The notes under the pieces: model-generated
Databases searched by the model: none
The model's input: only the letters and a program-made list of their open reading frames with translations
Told to the model about the DNA's origin: nothing
Made by a program: the position numbers and the translations under genes
Shown: positions 1-8,868 of the stretch, piece by piece
How the letters are laid out: every line of letters begins with the position of its first letter
Position numbering within the stretch: position 1 is the stretch's first letter
NCBI RefSeq assembly: GCF_013343235.1
Contig: NZ_CP040094.1
Span: 1,798,501 to 1,862,500 of the forward strand
Length of the DNA stretch: 64,000 bases
From: Nostoc sp. TCL240-02
GTDB taxonomy: Bacteria > Cyanobacteriota > Cyanobacteriia > Cyanobacteriales > Nostocaceae
Direction of reading: 5' to 3'

Positions 1-2
1 TT

Positions 3-380
3 TCACCACCTTGGGGTAAAGAGATTCCCCCCTTAGAAGTTTCCCTGTTGGAGAAAGTCTACGTCACTACCACCAAATCTTTCGGTTACTGTTGCGGTGT
101 AGAGTGGTCAGCTAAAGGCTGAAGTTATGAGATTGTCTCCGGCAACGATAATCTAACTGTTTTAGGACGTGAAATCATTGGTACAGGTAACTTACAATTA
201 GTTACCAAAGAAAAGCCTGTGTTTGAACTGGGTGAATTAGTCGAGTTCCGATTTCATGGCGACGGGACACCAGCAAGGATTGTCCAAGGCATCCAAATTA
301 ACGATTGCTGGTTTTACAGCGTGGAATGGTACGAGCGTCGGTTGCGAGGGATTCTTCACTCTTCGGCAGCAGTTGATTGA
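3..380 (+). pseudogene. DUF1392-like protein, broken by a stop and cut by the window edge
   Basis: Reading frame 3 gives SPPWGKEIPPLEVSLLEKVY, then VTTTKSFGYCCGVEW, a TGA stop at 120-122, and then continues in the same frame with YEIVSGNDNLTVLGREIIGT and a further stretch to the TGA at 378-380. The PPW start, FGYCCGV core and later IIGTG and WFYSVEWYE segments resemble the cyanobacterial DUF1392 family, whose function is unknown. The expected segment between the FGYCCGV core and the YEI block is missing, so I read this as an internally deleted pseudogene rather than recoding. The 5' end may lie before the window. Family assignment is from memory of the pattern, not a search. Confidence 0.55.
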
Positions 381-715
381 GCTTTGGGTGAATTGGCAAC
401 GCAAAACCCTAGTGATATAAGGCTCTCGCTGTTATGAAAAGCTAGGGGATTTAAATGTAAATAGTAGTTAATATTTGATATTGATTTGGGCAAAATGATC
501 TCAGGCTCTTTTCATGACAGTAGATTTGTCCAATTTATCTAACGATAACTTCTTCACCAACAAATTTATATATATGAGCAACTATACCAAAACAAAAATT
601 CCACATGACTATCACATTTTCAAGTTACTTTACTTTGGGAATAGACAAATCAATTCACTGTATTGAGATATGCATAGCCTTCTCAATGTTTAAAACTAAA
701 AATTAGTGAATTTGT
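381..715. other. Intergenic region upstream of the histidine kinase
   Basis: AT-rich stretch with no convincing reading frame. It presumably holds the promoter of the kinase gene at 716, but I cannot single out -10/-35 boxes with confidence. Confidence 0.4.
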
Positions 716-2161
716 ATGTCTATTGAAGAGTTAAATCAAGAGTTAACTAGATTACGTCAATGCCTTCAGCAACTAAAAACAGATAATGCTGAACTACGCC
801 AGGCAGTTCTAGAATATACTACTCAATTAAAGCAACACAAGAGCGAACAGCAAGCTGCACTGCTTGAGCGCCAACGGATAGAAGAACAACTCCAAACTAC
901 TCAACAGTTTCTGTATTCTGTGATTCAAACCATGCCTGTAGCAGTTTTTGTCAAAGATGTGGTTGATCTGCGAATTGTCTTATGTAATCAAGCCGCGGAA
1001 AAGTTAGCTGGTGTCAGTGCCGATGAAATTTTAGGAAAGAACGACTACGACCTATTCCCCAGAGAAGAGGCCGATTTTTTTACCACGCGAGATCGCGAAG
1101 CACTTAATAGCAAAAAATTATTAGAGATTCCTGAAGAAATAATTCGGACAAAAAGCGGCGAAACCCGCATTTTGCAGATTAAAAAAGCTCCGATTCTTGA
1201 TTCTCAAGGACAGCCTAAATATTTATTAGTGGTTCGATACGACATTACAGAACATAAACAAGCAGAGGCTCAACTCAAACAGCAAGCAATAGAACTAGAG
1301 CAAACTCTCAAAGAATTACAAAGTACTCAAGCTCAACTTATCCAAAGTGAGAAAATGTCTTCTCTGGGTCAATTAGTTGCTGGAGTTGCCCATGAAATCA
1401 ATAATCCAGTAAATTTTATCTCCGGCAATTTAACTTACGCTAACAAATATATCCAACAACTACTGAATCTACTTCATCTTTACCGCATAAACTATCCAAA
1501 TCCTGCTCAAGAAATTCAAATGACAATTCAAGAGATGGAATTCGATTTTTTAGTAGAAGATTTGCTAAAATTACTCTCTTCAATGGAAATTGGTGCTGAA
1601 CGCATACAGCAAATTGTAGTTTCTCTTCGTATCTTTTCGCGGCTAGATGAAGCCGAGTTAAAAGCAGTAGATATTCATCAGGGTATTGAAAGTACACTGA
1701 GTATTTTGGAGCATCGTTTAAAACCCAGAGCTAATCATGTCGAAATTCAGGTTCTTAAAGATTATGACGATTTACCTTTAGTTGAGTGCTATGCTGGCCA
1801 GCTAAATCAAGTATTTATGAATATTTTATCCAATGCAATCGATGCTTTAGAAGAAGCATTAATTCAAGGGAAACTCTCGCATAACCACCCACAAATTCGG
1901 ATTTGTACTCAGCAACTGAATGCTCAACAAATAGTTATTCGGATCATCGATAATGGACTTGGTATTCCCGAACAAGTTAAACAAAAGTTATTTGATCCTT
2001 TTTTTACTACCAAAGATGTGGGGAAAGGTACTGGTTTAGGTTTATCGATTAGCTATCAGATTATTACCGAGCGGCATGGTGGTTCGTTAGAGTGTGTTTC
2101 TTCTCTTGAAGAGGGAGCAGAACTTATTATTACAATTCCAGTTGTACAACCCAAACAGTAA
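716..2161 (+). CDS. Cytosolic PAS-domain sensor histidine kinase
   Basis: Two-component sensor kinase that should autophosphorylate on His and pass the phosphate to an unknown response regulator. Order of parts: N-terminal coiled coil (about 1-62), one PAS domain with PAC-like end (about 63-180), a second coiled coil, HisKA with H-box GVAHEINNPVNF (phospho-accepting H226), then the HATPase with N-box NILSNAIDAL (about 369-378), G1 box DNGLGIP (D412) and G2 box GKGTGLGLSI (about 438-447). All catalytic boxes are intact. No membrane segment is visible, so the signal is probably intracellular. No response regulator lies next to it, so it is an orphan kinase. Length (481 aa) is normal for the class common in Nostoc. 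The ligand of the PAS domain cannot be told from sequence. Confidence 0.93.
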   Translation: MSIEELNQELTRLRQCLQQLKTDNAELRQAVLEYTTQLKQHKSEQQAALLERQRIEEQLQTTQQFLYSVIQTMPVAVFVKDVVDLRIVLCNQAAEKLAGVSADEILGKNDYDLFPREEADFFTTRDREALNSKKLLEIPEEIIRTKSGETRILQIKKAPILDSQGQPKYLLVVRYDITEHKQAEAQLKQQAIELEQTLKELQSTQAQLIQSEKMSSLGQLVAGVAHEINNPVNFISGNLTYANKYIQQLLNLLHLYRINYPNPAQEIQMTIQEMEFDFLVEDLLKLLSSMEIGAERIQQIVVSLRIFSRLDEAELKAVDIHQGIESTLSILEHRLKPRANHVEIQVLKDYDDLPLVECYAGQLNQVFMNILSNAIDALEEALIQGKLSHNHPQIRICTQQLNAQQIVIRIIDNGLGIPEQVKQKLFDPFFTTKDVGKGTGLGLSISYQIITERHGGSLECVSSLEEGAELIITIPVVQPKQ

Positions 2162-2389
2162 TTTTGATTCAAAATGTGTGATTGCAGGTATCTGGAATAT
2201 AGCGAGGATTTTGGGGATTGGTCGGAACTTGGGGTGCTGGCAGTGCTTTCGGGGTTACAGCAGGAGTTCTATCGGTGCGGTTGGTGGGGTCTGGCTGAGG
2301 CTGGAGTGTCTTGCGGGAGCGGCGAAGTTACAAGGCTTTCCTGACTGGTACGAATTCCCTAACGAAACTGCTACGGCTGGGTCAATTAT
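2162..2389 (+). other. Stretch with relic-like reading frame
   Basis: One frame here reads fairly protein-like (for example DFGDWSELGVLAVLSGLQQ) but is soon broken by stops. I do not recognise it. It could be the eroded end of a lost gene; no function is proposed. Confidence 0.25.
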
Positions 2390-2598
2390 GGGGTATGAGT
2401 ATCATCAGAACAGAAAACCGGGTTTAGCTTAAAAGCCTTATTCGCTAAGGATTTTCCCAATAGCGAAGGTCATTGACTTAAACTTATTATCGAGTCACTA
2501 CTCAACGAGAAAATAAGGGTTTCAGCTTCTAAAAATGCAAGTCTTGCTCATGTAATATCTCTTAACCCGGTTTTCTGCGCGAATGCTACTCATACCCC
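2390..2598. mobile_element. Candidate MITE (209 bp) with imperfect terminal inverted repeats
   Basis: The left end starts GGGGTATGAGTA and carries CAGAAAACCGGGTT about 20 nt in (2390-2425). The right end is the reverse complement with the same two blocks at the same spacing (about 2563-2598). About 31 of 37 positions match. The inside is AT-rich and encodes nothing. A short non-coding element with long inverted ends fits a non-autonomous transposon. No clear target duplication beyond a possible AT/TA was seen. Confidence 0.5.
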
Positions 2599-2726
2599 GA
2601 TATTTGAAAAGTATTGAGTGAATATAATTCGCTATTTTTTTAACCAGCGTAGAGAGTGTAAAGTCTCGTATAGCCATGACTTCTAGTCACCAAAGCAAGT
2701 AATAAATTAGAGTTTTCAAACAACCT

Positions 2727-2987
2727 CTAATAAGTTTTATTTATAAACTCAAAAGTATTTTTGAGGCATGGAGGAAACGGACTGTTGCCACGGGAATTAT
2801 TGCAAGTGAAACAAGCCAAACGCAAATTCGAGAGACTATTAGAGCCGCCTAGACTCTTAGGAACTAAGTGTTCAATGGTTCTTTCGGATTTGGTCATTTG
2901 CTTGCTACACCAGCAACAGCGGTTGCCATACATTTGTAATAATTGGTGTCTCTTGCTACGCCTAGAGGCTGGAGACATATTAGCCAT
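2727..2987 (-). CDS. Small HNH endonuclease-family protein
   Basis: 86-residue protein with a complete HNH/zinc core: CCWC (C-x2-C, about residue 24-27), the metal-binding TIEHLVPKSLGGSNSLSN segment (HNH His and Asn) and a second C-x2-C pair in ACFTCNN, followed by SRGN. These are the hallmark residues of small stand-alone HNH nucleases (PF01844 type). Such proteins cut DNA, often in mobile or defence settings, but no partner gene is adjacent, so its role is unknown. Start ATG at 2985-2987. The family call is firm; the biological role is not. Confidence 0.8.
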   Translation of the reverse strand: MANMSPASRRSKRHQLLQMYGNRCCWCSKQMTKSERTIEHLVPKSLGGSNSLSNLRLACFTCNNSRGNSPFPPCLKNTFEFINKTY

Positions 2988-3249
2988 AATTTAACTGCCT
3001 GAGTATCAAGGTCTGAAGGTGTTCACTTGTTTAACAGTCCAGTACTAAAAAATGACGCAGAGTTTTTGATTGCGTTGTAAAAAGCAGAAACTACAGTAGT
3101 TCTCATTTTGATGCAACAAGGCGATGGCGTGGGCTAAAAAATCCCTTACTGAATAATCGCTTCAATTCGTTTTAGATTATTAATATCTTGCCTTGTCCGT
3201 TTTGGCACGGTGATGCTAAATACACTAAATATACAGTTAACTTAGCCCA

Positions 3250-3993
3250 ATGCTCGATTACGTCAGTGCAGCAATGGCATTTTACGTCACAATGCTCCCA
3301 GTACAAGAATGGATATTGGAATTCCGCCTTGGCTATCTCGGTCGCTACTGGAGCCTGATAAGTGTTGCTGGCTTATTAATTGGTTTCTTGGTCTGTGCGC
3401 TGATATTTGTGCCACTGATCATTAATATGATGCTAGATCCGTTTAGATATCCAGATCATTTGGTTATGAGTGCGATCGCTGCGGTGATTTTTAGTGCAAT
3501 ACTTTTGCTGGGACAGTGGCTGGTACTGCGACAGACTGAGATCACACCCAGAATTTTCGCTCTTCTCAAGACAGTAGTTGGAATTTTTGTCTTCTCTGTC
3601 CTGGTGTGGTTGAATCAAAAAAGTTTGGAATGGAGCGGTGGCCCGATCCGAGGCTGGAAAACTGGACTGATCTTTTTATTCGGTGGTGCAGTTACCGGAG
3701 GCGCGACGGGCAAGGCTTTGGATTTCTACTGTTGGCGAATCGAGCAGCGATTAATCAGAATTGAGAAGGAGAGGGTAGACCAAGAAACCCAAGAACGAGA
3801 AAGGCTGAAGCGAGAAAAGTTGGAGAAGGCAAAGTTAGAGCAAGAAGCAATAGAAGCGGAGATGGCAGAAAGGAAAAGAATACAGCGAGAGGCGGCTCAA
3901 GAAGAAGAACGTTTATGGTACGAGAAACACGGGAAAGACTATGCAGATTATGCAGATTATGGAGATTATGAGGAGGAAGATGAAGATGAATGA
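3250..3993 (+). CDS. Membrane protein with charged coiled-coil C-terminus
   Basis: Not a family I recognise. The first 165 residues contain about four hydrophobic segments (around 40-65, 75-97, 108-122 and 140-155). The rest, about 170-247, is strongly charged and alpha-helical (many E, R, K), ending in an acidic tail with DYADYADYGDYEEEDEDE. The cytoplasmic tail may mediate protein contacts. The stop at 3993 is followed within 15 nt by a 58-nt palindromic sequence that was later split by the IS630 element at 4042, probably its original transcription terminator. Function unknown. Confidence 0.6.
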   Translation: MLDYVSAAMAFYVTMLPVQEWILEFRLGYLGRYWSLISVAGLLIGFLVCALIFVPLIINMMLDPFRYPDHLVMSAIAAVIFSAILLLGQWLVLRQTEITPRIFALLKTVVGIFVFSVLVWLNQKSLEWSGGPIRGWKTGLIFLFGGAVTGGATGKALDFYCWRIEQRLIRIEKERVDQETQERERLKREKLEKAKLEQEAIEAEMAERKRIQREAAQEEERLWYEKHGKDYADYADYGDYEEEDEDE

Positions 3994-4041
3994 ACTTTTG
4001 TGGTTTGAACAAGAAAATGAGTGCAATTCGTTGTAAGGGTA

Positions 4042-5069
4042 TAGCGGTTATCAGTCTACTTCAGTACAGTAGGAGAGAGCAATTCTACTGATAATTGGTG
4101 GTGATGAAAGCCTACTCTCTCGACTTGCGTCAAAAAATAGTTGATGCTTATGCCTGCGGTGACATTTCCCAACGAAAACTGGCTAAAAACTTTGGTGTCA
4201 CCTTAAGTTTTGTGCAAAATTTACTCAAACGCCATCGAGAATTGGGGATGATAGGCCCCAAGGTGCGGACTGAGCAGACAGCAACAAAGTTGAATGCTGA
4301 ACAGTTAGAAATCCTGCGCCAACTCGTCATAGCACAGCCCGATGCGACGTTAAGCGAATTGCGGGAACGACTTTACGAGAAAACAGAGGTCTTAATTGGG
4401 GTAGCTACGGTGAATCGGATGGTTCGCTGGAAACTTCACCTCAACCTCAAAAAAAAGTCTCCACCTCACAAAAAAGGTAGTGATGAAGTCCAACTAGCCC
4501 GATTTGAGTACTGGAAACTCTTGAGGGGGATACCCGTCGAAGAGCTGATTTTCTTAGATGAATCGGGAGTTAATCTGTCCTTCATCCGCAAATGTGCCCG
4601 CGCCTTGCCTGGCCTTCAGGCCTATGCTCAAAAGCCCAACCGCAAAGGGAAAAATGTCTCGGTAATTGGTGCAATTAGCTTGAAAGGACTGCTCACCCAA
4701 TGGAGTGGCTTAGGTTCTATCGATGCTTTGACTTTTGATGCCTTCATCGCCCAAAAGCTCGTACCCAAACTTTGGCCTGGTGCAGTGGTGATCATGGATA
4801 ACTGCTCAATCCATAAAAGTGATGAACTTGAAGCTTTGCTCATCGCTGCTGGCGCTCATCTCATTTATCTCCCCCCCTATTCTCCCGATTTTTCACCGAT
4901 TGAGAATTGTTGGTCCAAGATTAAGAACATTCTCCGTCGCATCGGTGCAAGGACATACCCTGATTTACTCCAGGCATTAGATACGGCATTCGCAGAAGTG
5001 ACAATAGAGAATTTGCTGGGTTGGTTTACTCACTGCTGCTACTGTACCTCACAAGACTGATAACCGCTA
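4042..5069. mobile_element. IS630-family insertion sequence with intact ends
   Basis: 15-bp perfect terminal inverted repeats, TAGCGGTTATCAGTC at 4042-4056 and its complement at 5055-5069, are flanked on both sides by TA (4040-4041 and 5070-5071). That is the target duplication typical of the IS630/Tc1/mariner group. The element holds one full-length transposase gene and may be active. Confidence 0.88.
4104..5060 (+). CDS. IS630-family transposase, full length
   Basis: DDE transposase that cuts and joins the element ends. An N-terminal helix-turn-helix (DISQRKLAKNFGVTLSFVQ, about 20-38) is followed by the RNase H-like core with all three acids visible: FLDESGVN (first D), VIMDNCSIH (second D) and DFSPIENCWS (E). 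I place the start at the ATG at 4104 (MKAYSLDLRQK), the usual IS630 N-terminus; a TTG nine bases upstream is in frame but unlikely. The stop codon lies inside the right terminal repeat. No frameshift or internal stop, unlike the other transposases in this window. Confidence 0.93.
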   Translation: MKAYSLDLRQKIVDAYACGDISQRKLAKNFGVTLSFVQNLLKRHRELGMIGPKVRTEQTATKLNAEQLEILRQLVIAQPDATLSELRERLYEKTEVLIGVATVNRMVRWKLHLNLKKKSPPHKKGSDEVQLARFEYWKLLRGIPVEELIFLDESGVNLSFIRKCARALPGLQAYAQKPNRKGKNVSVIGAISLKGLLTQWSGLGSIDALTFDAFIAQKLVPKLWPGAVVIMDNCSIHKSDELEALLIAAGAHLIYLPPYSPDFSPIENCWSKIKNILRRIGARTYPDLLQALDTAFAEVTIENLLGWFTHCCYCTSQD

Positions 5070-5112
5070 TAATCGCACTCATTTTCTTGTTCACCCATCT
5101 GTACAACTGACA

Positions 5113-5964
5113 TCAATTTTCTTGGGAAAGAAGAGCTTGTAACTGCTGAACTTGTTCAAGACTTAAACCCGTGACTTGTGAGATTTCTTGCACAATCATT
5201 CCTCTTTTGAGTAAATTTAATGCAATCTCTTCTCTTGTTTTTTGAGCGCCTTCCTGTTGCCAACTTGTAACAATCTCCATAATTTCCTCCTGTTCATCTA
5301 ATCCCATTGTACTGATTGCCGCTTGAAAGACTTGTTTCTCAGTATCATCGAGCCTCAAATACGTATCAACGAACCCAGAAATTAGTTGCATCCTTGCTGG
5401 GTCTAATTTTAACGTTGCCAGCAGACGCAAACATTCTGCCTTCACCTGTGGACGTTCGTCTGTTGGAATATTCATCTTTGACATCAAAGCTGCGGCCACC
5501 GGATTTGGCTGCGTTAAAAAATCGCGCCAATTTAAACGATTCAACTGGATTGCTACAAACTGAAACTCCAGCACTTTTAAGTCGCTAAAGGTGACACTAT
5601 AATTTTGAGGTTCGGCGCGTTTGGGTTCATCAAAAGAAAAAATCACCACTGGGTAGATAGGGAGATCATATTTTTCATGCAAACGGGCAAAATACTTAAA
5701 CATCCGCTTTGCAAAAGCTGTTTCAGTGTAAGACTGGTTTTCAACGTGAATTAGAAAACAAGTATCTTGCTGCTGGAAGCGGCATTGCACCAGTAAATCA
5801 ATTTCCTTCTTTTCGCCAGAAGTGACATCAGTAAAAACTTCTTGGGGTAAAAATTGGATAGAATCACGATCTATTTGGCTGACTACTTGAGGCAGGAATA
5901 AATCAAGAAATTCCACAAAAAACGTAGATAGTAATTCTTTGAAAATGCGGTCGTGGTCAATCAT
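5113..5964 (-). CDS. Rpn-family PD-(D/E)XK nuclease / putative transposase
   Basis: 283-residue protein of the Rpn (recombination-promoting nuclease) type, abundant in cyanobacteria. N-terminus MIDHDRIFKELLSTFF is typical. The nuclease core shows EIDLLVQCRF (D) followed by FLIHVENQSYTE, with the E-x-Q of the PD-(D/E)XK motif. The C-terminal part (about 215-283) is helical with a QQEGAQKTREEIALNLLKRGM segment like those in related family members. Expected to be a DNA endonuclease; many copies per genome are common and their role is unclear. It lies convergent with the IS630 transposase. Confidence 0.8.
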   Translation of the reverse strand: MIDHDRIFKELLSTFFVEFLDLFLPQVVSQIDRDSIQFLPQEVFTDVTSGEKKEIDLLVQCRFQQQDTCFLIHVENQSYTETAFAKRMFKYFARLHEKYDLPIYPVVIFSFDEPKRAEPQNYSVTFSDLKVLEFQFVAIQLNRLNWRDFLTQPNPVAAALMSKMNIPTDERPQVKAECLRLLATLKLDPARMQLISGFVDTYLRLDDTEKQVFQAAISTMGLDEQEEIMEIVTSWQQEGAQKTREEIALNLLKRGMIVQEISQVTGLSLEQVQQLQALLSQEN

Positions 5965-6132
5965 AATATTTATCTTTAACTTTCATAACAATCATTCTAT
6001 TTTCAGATTAAGATTTTTACTAAAGCTCAGTATTGCATATACTCAATATCTCTGCAATCCACTAGAATAAAGAGATAATAATTCTGATTAATGTATATTA
6101 GCTATTAAAACAGACTTTATAAGATACAAGCT

Positions 6133-6300
6133 ATGAAATTATCAGACTTATCAGCAGAAAGACTAGAGAAAATTAAGGCAGTTAGATGGGATAGGATTAT
6201 TGAGAAACATGAAGGGCCAGAGGATTGGGAATCAGTTCTCAGACAGGGTAAGAGCATCTCAATCAGGCTTGACAGAAGGATTCAGAGGAATTTAATGTAG
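6133..6300 (+). CDS. Short ORF fused to the end of the ISAs1 element
   Basis: The ATG at 6133 opens a 55-codon frame starting MKLSDLSAERLEKIKAVRWD. Only the first 37 or so codons lie outside the insertion sequence that starts at 6244; the rest reads through the IS end. It is probably the 5' part of a gene cut by the insertion. The protein is not recognised. Confidence 0.35.
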   Translation: MKLSDLSAERLEKIKAVRWDRIIEKHEGPEDWESVLRQGKSISIRLDRRIQRNLM

Positions 6301-7701
6301 AGTCAAGAAAACAAAAACTGAGAACGCGAATCATATAATCGTTGTCCATAGCCGTGCGCTTCATTTTTTGACGAAGACTACGTTTGTAAGTATGTTCGCG
6401 ATTAAGGGCATTGAGAGCAATGCGTCGTAAAAGGGCAAAATTACGCGGACTATGGAAAGAGCGAATGCGGCAAGAATCTTCTGCAAAAGTACAATCAAGT
6501 GTCCAGTGAGCCTGGTTTTCAATACCCCAATGTTTTCGGATAGCTCGACCTAAAAGTTGAGCGTCACTATGTAAAGAAGTCAGATAAAACTGAATTTCAC
6601 GAGTAGTTTGATTCCAAAGACGACGCACTCGGACAACCATAACCACACTTTGAAGTCCTGCCCATAGTCGGGGCTGGTAAAGTTCACCAATGGCAGAAAC
6701 TGGAACAGACCAAACTTGACGGATTTCCGTGCGATAATGTCCTTTCTCAATGCGTTGCTCATAACTGACATCAATACCTTGAAAATCCTGTGCAGAAGCT
6801 TGTTCAAACCATTGTTCTACCTGACGGTAGAGAGTCGGGTGATTAGCCTTAAGTGCCAGAACATAATCTGCTTTCTTATCAATAATCTTTTTGGCAATTT
6901 CTGTTTGTGTCCCCATTGCATCAATGGTGATGATAGCTCCTGTGATATCTAGTAATTCTAGTAATGCGGGAATAGCAGTAATTTCATTAGATTTATCTTC
7001 CACTTTCATCTGTGCCAACACCAAATTTTGTTCGCTTGCCCAAGCACTAATTACGTGCAGTGCTGATTTCCCTTGATTGCGGTCGTAAGAACCCCTAATT
7101 GTCTTTCCATCTATGGGGATTATCTCTCCTCCCATCTTTGTCACCAGGGTTTCTATCCATCTTAGAAAACAACGATTCAATTCTTCTGGGTTAATGAACT
7201 CAAACACTCGTCGGAAGGTATCAGACGCTCGAAGACTCGCTAACGCTACGCTATCGGAGGGAATTCCATTTGGTAATGCCAAAAATTCTTCTAACCACTG
7301 TCGCTTACTTATGCCGTAATTCTCGATATCTTCCCATCCCTGCGCTCCTGCTATGACTGCCAGAATTGCAATTACTAAAATGTCCCTAAGTTGATGTTTT
7401 TGGTTCGCTCTACTCTTGGGTCTTTAATAAGAGCAAAATGCTCCACTAGATTCTGTTGAATACGGACGATATCTGCCACTTCTTCTGGCTTTCGCTGATG
7501 AGGAGAATTTTCTAGAGTATCAGCAGATTTAATTTCAAAGCCTTCTGACATCAAATTGACTCCAGGCGATTTTCAATCGAGCAATTGAATTCATCTCATT
7601 GATCTTGCTCAGTTGTCAAGTCCATTTTTTACAGAGTCGTTTATGCTGATCTTCTTTGATTTGTCAAGTTCTCTTTATACCAAATTAGATGAGCTTACCC
7701 T
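6244..7701. mobile_element. ISAs1-family insertion sequence, inactivated
   Basis: Imperfect terminal inverted repeats: CAGGGTAAGAGCATCTCAA starts at 6244, and the complement of CAGGGTAAGCTCATCTAA ends at 7701. The transposase inside is frameshifted. The two flanks share no target duplication, and each flank is a cut gene, so DNA next to the element was lost or rearranged after insertion. Confidence 0.75.
6263..7551 (-). pseudogene. ISAs1-family transposase with one frameshift
   Basis: The long part (7282 to 6263) has ISAs1 hallmarks: IIPIDGKTIRGSYDRNQGK, ALHVISAWASEQNLVLAQMK, TIDAMGTQTEIA and YVLALKANHPTLY, and near the end HWGIENQAHWTLDCTFAEDS. The true start is ATG at 7549-7551 (MSEGFEIKSADT), but that frame ends after ERTKNINLGTF at an AAAAA run near 7395. 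Reading one base over gives the expected KKHQLRDILVIAILAVIAGA, which then joins the long frame. So a single missing A in the run breaks the gene. Programmed slippage is possible but not known for this family to me. Confidence 0.82.
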
Positions 7702-8702
7702 GCTAAAAGTGGGGGAATATGTATCCAGATCCACTCCGCTCCATCCCCGATTAATAAGACTTGTTTTGCTTGACTAATTCCCAAGTCAACTAAATCCGCT
7801 TCTAAAATCTCCAAAAGCGCTTTATATCCTTCATAAGTGCCATCATTCGTAATAGGAATTTCAGAATTATTTATTTTTTTACCTTGCTCATCAACAACAT
7901 AAATTGTGAATAACTTTGGCTCAACCCATTTGCCGATAAACCCGTGTCGCTTGGTTTTGGAATTTTTTCTCCCCTTTTTATTAATTCGGATTCTACTCCG
8001 ACTACCATCTACGGCGATGACAACTCTTTGGTCTTTAAGAATATTATCTTCAGCTAAATTCCCTAATTGACGATTTAAGGTTTTAGATTGACGTAAGTTG
8101 ATCTCAATTTGACCAAATTTATATGTTAAACGTTCAATTCGTTTTAAACTAAGGTTAATTCCCCAACCCGTCAAAGTTGTACAGGCGGCTTCAAATGAGC
8201 TAGTGATTGCACCATATTGAGCAACTGTAGACCATACCAATGGGGTTAATCCTTCTGACATTCCTAACCATATTAAAAATGGGCAAAATCCTTCGCAAAA
8301 AGATTTATTTTTATCCTGTTTTTTGTTGATAGTTACTACATACGGTAATTTTAAAATAACCAGTACATTCCAAATTGTTAATATTTGTCGAGTCCGAAAA
8401 CCATGTCTTTGGGTTTTGGGATGCCACCAGCCTTGAGTTTGAGTTTTTGCTGTATCGAGAACTGATTGAGATTGGGAAAGATTATATAAAAATAAGGCAA
8501 TACATTGACCCCCTAAAATAAGCACTGAATCTCTAATTTTTTGTTCTCTTTCTTTTAATACTTGCCCATCCCAAACAATAACATTAGTCAATTCTAAAAG
8601 TTTAGTAATCTGAGCTTCAAAGTCTTTCAATGATTTCACTAAATCTAAAGTTGCATCTATATTTTTTTCCATCAAGGTAGGCATTTCCTGTCTCAAAAGC
8701 AT
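7702..8702 (-). pseudogene. DDE transposase truncated at its C-terminus by the ISAs1 element
   Basis: The frame from ATG 8702 runs 335 codons and ends within the right repeat of the ISAs1 element. Probable catalytic blocks are VVIAVDGSRSRIRINKKG (first D) and VLLIGDGAEWIWIHIPPLL (second D). The match then stops because the IS replaced the rest, so the third acidic residue is missing. I am not sure of the family. The N-terminal 200 residues look intact. The gene is certainly inactive in its present form. Confidence 0.65.
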
Positions 8703-8868
8703 TGCTAAAAGGAAATTCTACCTTTTTTCGCATCCACAAAAAAATAGCACTCCAAACTGATGTTACGGATGCTGTTCATTATTAGAACATTTTAAGTATT
8801 AATACTAATTAATACTGTAATAAATATATTTTTATACTGAAAAAGATGATTAGCGATCGCATTTTTTT

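Larger units (their letters stand above)
4006..5093. repeat. Palindrome interrupted by IS630 insertion
   Basis: The left arm TGAACAAGAAAATGAGTGC (4006-4024) and the right arm, its exact reverse complement (5075-5093), flank the IS. Removing the element and one TA restores a hairpin of about 58 nt with 19-bp perfect arms. This is either the terminator of the gene ending at 3993 or a small palindromic repeat. Confidence 0.75.

Noticed and set aside
2094-2432. 112-codon frame after the histidine kinase
   Set aside because: Starts inside the kinase in another frame and runs into the candidate MITE; not a coherent protein.
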